Source: Leuctra nigra (lineage: Eukaryota; Arthropoda; Insecta; Plecoptera; Leuctridae). From it: a stretch of 64,000 nt of DNA. Both the position numbers and the translations under genes were made by a program. Shown one piece after another: positions 1 through 8,451 of the stretch. Each line of letters starts with the position of its first letter. Position 1 is the stretch's first letter. The stretch spans positions 1 through 64,000 of the forward strand of contig CAKOGZ010000155.1 of NCBI GenBank assembly GCA_934045905.1, written 5' to 3'. Below the pieces are notes generated by a model, which saw nothing but the letters and a program-made list of their open reading frames with translations, was not told where the DNA came from and did not search any database.

Positions 1-18
1 TCTATTACTCTAAGAGAG
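1..18 (+). repeat. 3' end of a truncated preceding monomer
   Basis: These 18 bases match the end of the leader that precedes every A monomer (tctattactctaagagag). The array therefore continues upstream of the window. Confidence 0.9.
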
Positions 19-57
19 TTGACAACGTTACCCTATATAGTAGATGGTGAGAGGCTT

Positions 58-79
58 AAAAAGTGCAGAAACACTTTTT
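58..79 (+). repeat. Conserved hairpin, 8-bp stem, 6-nt loop
   Basis: AAAAAGTG, loop cagaaa, CACTTTTT forms a perfect inverted repeat. It recurs in nearly every A, B, H and X monomer at the same offset (monomer base 40-61). Two variants seen lie in the loop (34990 and near 55963) and two in the stem (near 47848 and 52724). Any function is unknown. Confidence 0.85.
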
Positions 80-135
80 TATGTCAGACTCTCCGATTCG
101 CCGGAATTAACTGTTCATGTTATTCAGAAGCTGAT

Positions 136-145
136 GGGTCGACCC
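136..145 (+). repeat. Perfect 10-bp palindrome with SalI site, A monomers only
   Basis: GGGTCGACCC is self-complementary over 10 bp and holds GTCGAC. It occurs once per A monomer and is absent from B and H, so it marks the A type. In the copy near 2335 the first base is changed, but the SalI core is kept. Confidence 0.85.
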
Positions 146-170
146 CCGATAGATTTTCATCCATTTTTTT

Positions 171-186
171 GTCAATGTATATTGAC
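171..186 (+). repeat. A-specific dyad GTCAAT-gtat-ATTGAC
   Basis: Perfect 6-bp inverted repeat with a 4-nt loop, found in A and X monomers. Recurrent variants at 23173 and 26415 (gtgt) and in the A monomers at 38652, 40273, 41894 and 46182 (gttt) change only the loop. The copy near 41012 (tagacc) breaks the stem. Confidence 0.8.
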
Positions 187-192
187 CAACAA

Positions 193-208
193 TGTAGGTT
201 AGCCTACA
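193..208 (+). repeat. A-specific dyad TGTAGG-ttag-CCTACA
   Basis: Perfect 6-bp inverted repeat with a 4-nt loop, 6 bp after the preceding dyad. A recurrent variant (cctactaagg, for example in A monomers at 3263, 22439, 25681, 35986 and 38652) removes the outermost pair. Another (ggtaagcc, in A monomers at 52668 and 61816) changes the loop. Confidence 0.78.
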
Positions 209-593
209 AAGGTAACAATGTAACAATTAACAATGTTCCTTAGATTTTCCTCATTTCCTAGGTTTTCATCCATTTTTTAGTCAATGGAGGTTAAAGCTTG
301 TGATGAGTCAGCTACGCTCGCTTCGCTAACCTGTATTAACCTAACTTTATTATATAATAATCTGACAGGGCAGCGTCGGGCGACTCCAAGGGGGCAGAGT
401 GGGGTTCTTTTTTATAATTTTATTTATAAGCCTATTTTTTTGCGAAAAGTGTTTTATTACATTTCTCGGCATAACGTTGTGTAGGCATCAAGAAAATTCG
501 ATAAAAACAGGGGGGTGCCACTTTAGAAGTAGGTCATATTGAAAAAGTTTTGTTTGTTTCCTACTTTGTGACGAATCTATTACTCTTAGAGAG

Positions 594-1065
594 CTGAAAA
601 TGATACACCATATAGATGATGGAGAGAGGCTTAAAAAGTGCAGAAACACTTTTTTCTGTCAGACGCTCCGATACGCCGCATTTCTTAGTTTATGTCCTTC
701 GGAAGCAGAAGGGCACAATCCTGATAGGTTTTCATCAATTTTTTGTCACTGTAGGTTAAAGCTTGTTAAGGGTCAGCTACGCTCGCTTCGCTCGCTTCGC
801 TAACCTACCCTAACCTAACTTTATTATAAAATTATCTGACCGGGCAACGTCGGGCGACTCCAGGAGGCAGAGGGGAGATTTTTTTTTACATGTTAATGTT
901 AAGCCTATTATTTTCGAAAAGTGTTTTATTTCATTTCTCGGCATAACGTTGTGTAGGCTTCAAGAAAATTCGATAAAAATAGGGGGGTGCCACTTTAGAA
1001 GTAGCTCATATTGATATTTTTTTATTTGTTTCCTACTTTGTGACGAATCTATTACTCTAAGAGAG
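594..1065 (+). repeat. Reference copy of monomer B (472 bp)
   Basis: Representative B monomer. It shares with A the 8-bp hairpin, the HindIII site (759-764), the GC-rich CGCTCGCTT tract (two units here, one in A), the TTAGG-like tract (799-818), GTCGGGCGAC and the tail. It lacks the A-specific segment of about 109 bp with the paired dyads, and lacks the SalI palindrome. A and B align without gaps for more than 120 bp after the leader, so they derive from one ancestral monomer. Confidence 0.93.
799..818 (-). repeat. Degenerate TTAGG-type telomere-like tract in B
   Basis: Read on the minus strand this is TTAGG-TTAGG-GTAGG-TTAGC: two exact and two one-off copies of the arthropod telomere pentamer in one register. 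The equivalent position in A (325-344) reads TTAGG-TTAAT-ACAGG-TTAGC, more degraded. Identity as a telomere relic is inference; the resemblance is direct. Confidence 0.4.
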
Positions 1066-3262
1066 TTGACAACGTTACCCTATATAGTAGATGGTGAGAG
1101 GCTTAAAAAGTGCAGAAACACTTTTTTATGTCAGACTCTCCGATTCGCCGGAATTAACTGTTCATGTTATTCAGAAGCTGATGGGTCGACCCCCGATAGA
1201 TTTTCATCCATTTTTTTGTCAATGTATATTGACCAACAATGTAGGTTAGCCTACAAAGGTAACAATGTAACAATTAACAATGTTCCTTAGATTTTCCTCA
1301 TTTCCTAGGTTTTCATCCATTTTTTAGTCAATGGAGGTTAAAGCTTGTGATGAGTCAGCTACGCTCGCTTCGCTAACCTGTATTAACCTAACTTTATTAT
1401 ATAATAATCTGACAGGGCAGCGTCGGGCGACTCCAAGGGGGCAGAGTGGGGTTCTTTTTTATAATTTTATTTATAAGCCTATTTTTTTTCGAAAAGTGTT
1501 TTATTTCATTTCTCGGCATAACGTTGTGTAGGCTTCAAGAAAATTCGATAAAAATAGGGGGGTGCCACTTTAGAAGTAGCTCATATTGATATTTTTTTAT
1601 TTGTTTCCTACTTTGTGACGAATCTATTACTCTAAGAGAGTTGACAACGTTACCCTATATAGTAGATGGTGAGAGGCTTAAAAAGTGCAGAAACACTTTT
1701 TTATGTCAGACTCTCCGATTCGCCGGAATTAACTGTTCATGTTATTCAGAAGCTGATGGGTCGACCCCCGATAGATTTTCATCCATTTTTTTGTCAATGT
1801 ATATTGACCAACAATGTAGGTTAGCCTACAAAGGTAACAATGTAACAATTAACAATGTTCCTTAGATTTTCCTCATTTCCTAGGTTTTCATCCATTTTTT
1901 AGTCAATGGAGGTTAAAGCTTGTGATGAGTCAGCTAATCACGCTTCGCTAACCTGTATTAACCTAACTTTATTATATAATAATCTGACAGGGCAGCGTCG
2001 GGCGACTCCAAGGGGGCAGAGTGGGGTTCTTTTTTATAATTTTATTTATAAGCCTATTTTTTTTCGAAAAGTGTTTTATTTCATTTCTCGGCATAACGTT
2101 GTGTAGGCTTCAAGAAAATTCGATAAAAATAGGGGGGTGCCACTTTAGAAGTAGCTCATATTGATATTTTTTTATTTGTTTCCTACTTTGTGACGAATCT
2201 ATTACTCTAAGAGAGTTGACAACGTTACCCTATATAGTAGATGGTGAGAGGCTTAAAAAGTGCAGAAACACTTTTTTATGTCAGACTCTCCGATTGGCCG
2301 GAATTAACTGTTTATGTTATTCAGAAGCTGATAGGTCGACCCCCGATAGATTTTCATCCATTTTTTTGTCAATGTATATTGACCAACAATGTAGGTTAGC
2401 CTACAAAGGTAACAATGTAACAATTAACAATGTTCCTTAGATTTTCCTCATTTCCTAGGTTTTCATCCATTTTTTAGTCAATGGAGGTTAAAGCTTGTGA
2501 TGAGTCAGCTACGCTCGCTTCGCTAACCTGTATTAACCTAACTTTATTATATAATAATCTGACAGGGCAGCGTCGGGCGACTCCAAGGGGGCAGAGTGGG
2601 GTTCTTTTTTATAATTTTATTTATAAGCCTATTTTTTTTCGAAAAGTGTTTTATTACATTTCTCGGCATAACGTTGTGTAGGCATCAAGAAAATTCGATA
2701 AAAACGGGGGGGTGCCACTTTAGAAGTAGGTCATATTGAAAAAGTTTTGTTTGTTTCCTACTTTGTGACGAATCTATTACTCTTAGAGAGCTGAAAATGA
2801 TACACCATATAGATGATGGAGAGAGGCTTAAAAAGTGCAGAAACACTTTTTTCTGTCAGACGCTCCGATACGCCGCATTTCTTAGTTTATGTCCTTCAGA
2901 AGCAGAAGGGCACAATCCTGATAGGATTTCATCAATTCTTTGTCACTGTAGGTTAAAGCTTGTTAAGGGTCAGCTACGCTCGCTTCGCTCGCTTCGCTAA
3001 CCTACCCTAACCTAACTTTATTATAAAATTATCTGACCGGGCAACGTCGGGCGACTCCAGGAGGCAGAGGGGAGATTTTTTTTTACATGTTAATGTTAAG
3101 CCTATTATTTTCGAAAAGTGTTTTATTTCATTTCTCGGCATAACGTTGTGTAGGCTTCAAGAAAATGCGATAAAAATAGGGGGGTGCCACTTTAGAAGTA
3201 GCTCATATTGATATTTTTTTATTTGTTTCCTACTTTGTGACGAATCTATTACTCTAAGAGAG
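1066..3262 (+). repeat. HOR unit AAAB (2,197 bp)
   Basis: A at 1066, 1641 and 2216, then B at 2791. The second A has a private block change (cagctaatcacgc) near 1935. The third A has three private substitutions (gattggcc, tttatgtta, gataggtc) and an exact CENP-B-box-like match (2693-2709). B has private changes ggatttcatcaattc and aaaatgcgat. Confidence 0.92.
2693..2709 (+). other. CENP-B-box-like 17-mer (exact to consensus core)
   Basis: The sequence attcgataaaaacgggg fits NTTCGNNNNANNCGGGN, the core known to be recognised by CENP-B in mammalian satellites. The common A2 form has acag instead of acgg (8 of 9 fixed positions). The A1 and B form has atag (7 of 9). Whether any protein binds here is unknown. 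Confidence 0.45.
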
Positions 3263-4884
3263 TTGACAACGTTACCCTATATAGTAGATGGTGAGAGGCT
3301 TAAAAAGTGCAGAAACACTTTTTTATGTCAGACTCTCCGATTCGCCGGAATTAACTGTTCATGTTATTCAGAAGCTGATGGGTCGACCCCCGATAGATTT
3401 TCATCCATTTTTTTGTCAATGTATATTGACCAACAATGTAGGTTAGCCTACTAAGGTAACAATGTAACAATTAACAATGTTCCTTAGATTTTCCTCATTT
3501 CCTAGGTTTTCATCCATTTTTTAGTCAATGGAGGTTAAAGCTTGTGATGAGTCAGCTACGCTCGCTTCGCTAACCTGTATTAACCTAACTTTATTATATA
3601 ATAATCTGACAGGGCAGCGTCGGGCGACTCCAAGGGGGCAGAGTGGGGTTCTTTTTTATAATTTTATTTATAAGCCTATTTTTTTTCGAAAAGTGTTTTA
3701 TTTCATTTCTCGGCATAACGTTGTGTAGGCTTCAAGAAAATTCGATAAAAATAGGGGGGTGCCACTTTAGAAGTAGCTCATATTGATATTTTTTTATTTG
3801 TTTCCTACTTTGTGACGAATCTATTACTCTAAGAGAGTTGACAACGTTACCCTATATAGTAGATGGTGAGAGGCTTAAAAAGTGCAGAAACACTTTTTTA
3901 TGTCAGACTCTCCGATTCGCCGGAATTAACTGTTCATGTTATTCAGAAGCTGATGGGTCGACCCCCGATAGATTTTCATCCATTTTTTTGTCAATGTATA
4001 TTGACCAACAATGTAGGTTAGCCTACAAAGGTAACAATGTAACAATTAACAATGTTCCTTAGATTTTCCTCATTTCCTAGGTTTTCATCCATTTTTTAGT
4101 CAATGGAGGTTAAAGCTTGTGATGAGTCAGCTACGCTCGCTTCGCTAACCTGTATTAACCTAACTTTATTATATAATTATCTGACAGGGCAGCGTCGGGC
4201 GACTCCAAGGGGGCAGAGTGGGGTTCTTTTTTATAATTTTATTTATAAGCCTATTTTTTTGCGAAAAGTGTTTTATTACATTTCTCGGCATAACGTTGTG
4301 TAGGCATCAAGAAAATTCGATAAAAACAGGGGGGTGCCACTTTAGAAGTAGGTCATATTGAAAAAGTTTTGTTTGTTTCCTACTTTGTGACGAATCTATT
4401 ACTCTTAGAGAGCTGAAATTGATACACCATATAGATGATGGAGAGAGGCTTAAAAAGTGCAGAAACACTTTTTTCTGTCAGACGCTCCGATACGCCGCAT
4501 TTCTTAGTTTATGTCCTTCAGAAGCAGAAGGGCACAATCCTGATAGGTTTTCATCAATTTTTTGTCACTGTAGGTTAAAGCTTGTTAAGGGTCAGCTACG
4601 CTCGCTTCGCTCGCTTCGCTAACCTACCCTAACCTAACTTTATTATAAAATTATCTGACCGGGCAACGTCGGGCGACTCCAGGAGGCAGAGGGGAGATTT
4701 TTTTTTACATGTTAATGTTAAGCCTATTATTTTCGAAAAGTGTTTTATTTCATTTCTCGGCATAACGTTGTGTAGGCTTCAAGAAAATTCGATAAAAATA
4801 GGGGGGTGCCACTTTAGAAGTAGCTCATATTGATATTTTTTTATTTGTTTCCTACTTTGTGACGAATCTATTACTCTAAGAGAG
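3263..4884 (+). repeat. HOR unit AAB (1,622 bp)
   Basis: A at 3263 (variant cctactaagg), A at 3838 (variant ataattatctg), B at 4413. In B the usual ATG after the leader reads TTG (gaaattgatac). Confidence 0.92.
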
Positions 4885-5931
4885 TTGACAACGTTACCCT
4901 ATATAGTAGATGGTGAGAGGCTTAAAAAGTGCAGAAACACTTTTTTATGTCAGACTCTCCGATTCGCCGGAATTAACTGTTCATGTTATTCAGAAGCTGA
5001 TGGGTCGACCCCCGATAGATTTTCATCCATTTTTTTGTCAATGTATATTGACCAACAATGTAGGTTAGCCTACAAAGGTAACAATGTAACAATTAACAAT
5101 GTTCCTTAGATTTTCCTCATTTCCTAGGTTTTCATCCATTTTTTAGTCAATGGAGGTTAAAGCTTGTGATGAGTCAGCTACGCTCGCTTCGCTAACCTGT
5201 ATTAACCTAACTTTATTATATAATAATCTGACAGGGCAGCGTCGGGCGACTCCAAGGGGGCAGAGTGGGGTTCTTTTTTATAATTTTATTTATAAGCCTA
5301 TTTTTTTGCGAAAAGTGTTTTATTACATTTCTCGGCATAACGTTGTGTAGGCATCAAGAAAATTCGATAAAAACAGGGGGGTGCCACTTTAGAAGTAGGT
5401 CATATTGAAAAAGTTTTGTTTGTTTCCTACTTTGTGACGAATCTATTACTCTTAGAGAGCTGAAAATGATACACCATATAGATGATGGAGAGAGGCTTAA
5501 AAAGTGCAGAAACACTTTTTTCTGTCAGACGCTCCGATACGCCGCATTTCTTAGTTTATGTCCTTCAGAAGCAGAAGGGCACAATCCTGATAGGTTTTCA
5601 TCAATTTTTTGTCACTGTAGGTTAAAGCTTGTTAAGGGTCAGCTACGCTCGCTTCGCTCGCTTCGCTAACCTACCCTAACCTAACTTTATTATAAAATTA
5701 TCTGACCGGGCAACGTCGGGCGACTCCAGGAGGCAGAGGGGAGATTTTTTTTTACATGTTAATGTTAAGCCTATTATTTTCGAAAAGTGTTTGATTTCAT
5801 TTCTCGGCATAACGTTGTGTAGGCTTCAAGAAAATTCGATAAAAATAGGGGGGTGCCACTTTAGAAGTAGCTCATATTGATATTTTTTTATTTGTTTCCT
5901 ACTTTGTGACGAATCTATTACTCTAAGAGAG
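4885..5931 (+). repeat. HOR unit AB (1,047 bp)
   Basis: A at 4885, B at 5460. B has the private change gtgtttgatttc near 5790. It begins a 3,567-bp block (A B A b A B H) repeated at 14733-18299. Confidence 0.92.
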
Positions 5932-6932
5932 TTGACAACGTTACCCTATATAGTAGATGGTGAGAGGCTTAAAAAGTGCAGAAACACTTTTTTATGTCAG
6001 ACTCTCCGATTCGCCGGAATTAACTGTTCATGTTATTCAGAAGCTGATGGGTCGACCCCCGATAGATTTTCATCCATTTTTTTGTCAATGTATATTGACC
6101 AACAATGTAGGTTAGCCTACAAAGGTAACAATGTAACAATTAACAATGTTCCTTAGATTTTCCTCATTTCCTAGGTTTTCATCCATTTTTTAGTCAATGG
6201 AGGTTAAAGCTTGTGATGAGTCAGCTACGCTCGCTTCGCTAACCTGTATTAACCTAACTTTATTATATAATAATCTGACAGGGCAGCGTCGGGCGACTCC
6301 AAGGGGGCAGAGTGGGGTTCTTTTTTATAATTTTATTTATAAGCCTATTTTTTTGCGAAAAGTGTTTTATTACATTTCTCGGCATAACGTTGTGTAGGCA
6401 TCAAGAAAATTCGATAAAAACAGGGGGGTGCCACTTTAGAAGTAGGTCATATTGAAAAAGTTTTGTTTGTTTCCTACTTTGTGACGAATCTATTACTCTT
6501 AGAGAGCTGAAAATGATACACCATATAGATGATGGAGAGAGGCTTAAAAAGTGCAGAAACACTTTTTTCTGTCAGACGCTCCGATACGCCGCATTTCTTA
6601 GTTTATGTCCTTCAGAAGCAGAAGGGCACAATCCTGATAGGTTTTCATCAATTTTTTGTCACTGTAGGTTAAAGCTTGTTAAGGGTCAGCTACGCTCGCT
6701 TCGCTCGCTTCGCTAACCTACCCTAACCTAACTTTATTATAAAATTATCTGACCGGGCAACGTCGGGCGACTCCAGGAGGCAGAGGAGTGTTTTATTTCA
6801 TTTCTCGGCATAACGTTGTGTAGGCTTCAAGAAAATTCGATAAAAATAGGGGGGTGCCACTTTAGAAGTAGCTCATATTGATATTTTTTTATTTGTTTCC
6901 TACTTTGTGACGAATCTATTACTCTAAGAGAG
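5932..6932 (+). repeat. HOR unit Ab (1,001 bp)
   Basis: A at 5932, then a B at 6507 shortened to 426 bp by a 46-bp deletion near 6786. Confidence 0.92.
6507..6932 (+). repeat. Reference copy of deleted B monomer (b, 426 bp)
   Basis: Relative to a full B, 46 bp are missing between cagagg and agtgttttatttc (junction near 6786/6787), removing the T-run, acatgttaatgtt and tattattttcgaaa. The same junction recurs in the monomers at 16355 and 18875, so the deletion arose once and was copied. Confidence 0.9.
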
Positions 6933-8451
6933 TTGACAACGTTACCCTATATAGTAGATGGTGAGAGGCTTAAAAAGTGCAGAAACACTTTTTTATGTCA
7001 GACTCTCCGATTCGCCGGAATTAACTGTTCATGTTATTCAGAAGCTGATGGGTCGACCCCCGATAGATTTTCATCCATTTTTTTGTCAATGTATATTGAC
7101 CAACAATGTAGGTTAGCCTACAAAGGTAACAATGTAACAATTAACAATGTTCCTTAGATTTTCCTCATTTCCTAGGTTTTCATCCATTTTTTAGTCAATG
7201 GAGGTTAAAGCTTGTGATGAGTCAGCTACGCTCGCTTCGCTAACCTGTATTAACCTAACTTTATTATATAATAATCTGACAGGGCAGCGTCGGGCGACTC
7301 CAAGGGGGCAGAGTGGGGTTCTTTTTTATAATTTTATTTATAAGCCTATTTTTTTGCGAAAAGTGTTTTATTACATTTCTCGGCATAACGTTGTGTAGGC
7401 ATCAAGAAAATTCGATAAAAACAGGGGGGTGCCACTTTAGAAGTAGGTCATATTGAAAAAGTTTTGTTTGTTTCCTACTTTGTGACGAATCTATTACTCT
7501 TAGAGAGCTGAAAATGATACACCATATAGATGATGGAGAGAGGCTTAAAAAGTGCAGAAACACTTTTTTCTGTCAGACGCTCCGATACGCCGCATTTCTT
7601 AGTTTATGTCCTTCGGAAGCAGAAGGGCACAATCCTGATAGGTTTTCATCAATTTTTTGTCACTGTAGGTTAAAGCTTGTTAAGGGTCAGCTACGCTCGC
7701 TTCGCTCGCTTCGCTAACCTACCCTAACCTAACTTTATTATAAAATTATCTGACCGGGCAACGTCGGGCGACTCCAGGAGGCAGAGGGGAGATTTTTTTT
7801 TACATGTTAATGTTAAGCCTATTATTTTCGAAAAGTGTTTTATTTCATTTCTCGGCATAACGTTGTGTAGGCTTCAAGAAAATTCGATAAAAATAGGGGG
7901 GTGCCACTTTAGAAGTAGCTCATATTGATATTTTTTTATTTGTTTCCTACTTTGTGACGAATCTATTACTCTAAGAGAGTTGACAACGTTACCCTATATA
8001 GTAGATGGTGAGAGGCTTAAAAAGTGCAGAAACACTTTTTTCTGTCAGACGCTCCGATACGCCGCATTTCTTAGTTTATGTCCTTCGGAAGCAGAAGGGC
8101 ACAATCCTGATAGGTTTTCATCAATTTTTTGTCACTGTAGGTTAAAGCTTGTTAAGGGTCAGCTACGCTCGCTTCGCTCGCTTCGCTAACCTACCCTAAC
8201 CTAACTTTATTATAAAATTATCTGACCGGGCAACGTCGGGCGACTCCAGGAGGCAGAGGGGAGATTTTTTTTTACATGTTAATGTTAAGCCTATTATTTT
8301 CGAAAAGTGTTTTATTTCATTTCTCGGCATAACGTTGTGTAGGCTTCAAGAAAATTCGATAAAAATAGGGGGGTGCCACTTTAGAAGTAGCTCATATTGA
8401 TATTTTTTTATTTGTTTCCTACTTTGTGACGAATCTATTACTCTAAGAGAG
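6933..8451 (+). repeat. HOR unit ABH (1,519 bp)
   Basis: A at 6933, B at 7508, hybrid H at 7980. B and H both carry the ccttcggaag variant. Confidence 0.92.
7980..8451 (+). repeat. Reference copy of hybrid monomer H (A leader, B body, 472 bp)
   Basis: Starts with the A leader (ttgacaacgtta, tagtagatggtg) and switches to B sequence (ctgtcagacgctcc) after the run of T. The crossover must lie between 8010 and 8041, in sequence identical in A and B that includes the 8-bp hairpin. H occurs only at 7980, 10074, 12168, 14261, 17828 and 20348, always right after a B. Confidence 0.9.

Larger units (their letters stand above)
154..286 (+). repeat. Internal direct repeat bounding the A-specific insert
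   Basis: ttttcatccatttttt followed by one variable base and gtcaatg occurs at 154-177 and again at 263-286, 109 bp apart. B has this motif once. Monomer A therefore looks like a B-like ancestor that gained about 109 bp by internal duplication or insertion. The gained segment carries most of the A-specific dyads and the AACAATGT words. Confidence 0.75.
19..593 (+). repeat. Reference copy of monomer A (575 bp)
   Basis: Representative A monomer. In order it contains: a leader with TATATAG; an 8-bp-stem hairpin (58-79); a GGGTCGACCC palindrome with a SalI site (136-145); dyad GTCAAT/ATTGAC (171-186); dyad TGTAGG/CCTACA (193-208); three AACAATGT words (188, 214, 229); a second copy of the motif ttttcatccatttttt (263, first at 154); a HindIII site (294-299); a GC-rich stretch with one CGCTCGCTT unit; a degenerate TTAGG-like tract on the minus strand (325-344); GTCGGGCGAC (375-384); T-rich and G-run tail. 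This copy has the tail seen before B (gcgaaaagtg, acagggggg, ggtcatattgaaaaag), called A2. A copies followed by another A have tail A1 (tcgaaaagtg, ataggggggt, gctcatattgatat). Confidence 0.93.
19..1065 (+). repeat. HOR unit AB (1,047 bp)
   Basis: A at 19, B at 594. The A carries the A2 tail; B has the TTCGGAA variant (ccttcggaag) found only in the first 21 kb of the window. Confidence 0.92.

Noticed and set aside
19..48. TTGACA followed by TATATA as a bacterial promoter, or TATATAG as a TATA box
   Set aside because: The spacing between TTGACA and TATATA is far too short for a sigma-70 promoter, and a lone TATA-like word in an AT-rich satellite is not evidence of transcription.
136..147. RNA polymerase III B-box-like match (gggtcgacccc) suggesting a SINE or tRNA origin
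   Set aside because: It resembles GGTTCGANTCC, but no A box lies at the right distance upstream on either strand and no tRNA-like fold is evident. The match is explained by the palindrome.
19..243. Recurrent 63-74-codon open frame in A (and 92-codon extensions at 13160, 21340, 29446, 30020, 33264 and 33838)
   Set aside because: It starts at TTG in nearly all copies, exists only because the monomer repeats, and changes length with single-base variants in the T-run or in cctactaagg. No signal peptide, domain or known family is visible, and nothing suggests translation in a satellite array.
284..484. Recurrent 66-codon open frame in A beginning ATGGAGGTTAAAGC
   Set aside because: It runs through the HindIII, GC-rich micro-repeat and T-rich tail. 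It is broken or shifted in the cttcgttacctg copies (for example 36560, 39227, 44090) and altered by indels at 35986 and 61816. The protein is low-complexity and unlike any family I know.
495..525. G-quadruplex at the G-run
   Set aside because: There is only one G-run of six to seven per monomer, so no intramolecular four-run motif exists.
600..803. Recurrent 67-codon open frame in B beginning ATGATACACC
   Set aside because: The start is lost at 47338 (AAG) and altered at 4419 (TTG). An in-frame stop is fixed in the copies at 56487 and 60769. Its C-terminal Leu-Arg-Ser repeats are just the translated 9-bp micro-repeat.
19..1065. Tandem array of a transposon or MITE
   Set aside because: No terminal inverted repeats, target-site duplications, Helitron-type ends or transposase remnants are seen at monomer boundaries. 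A remote transposon origin cannot be excluded without a database search.
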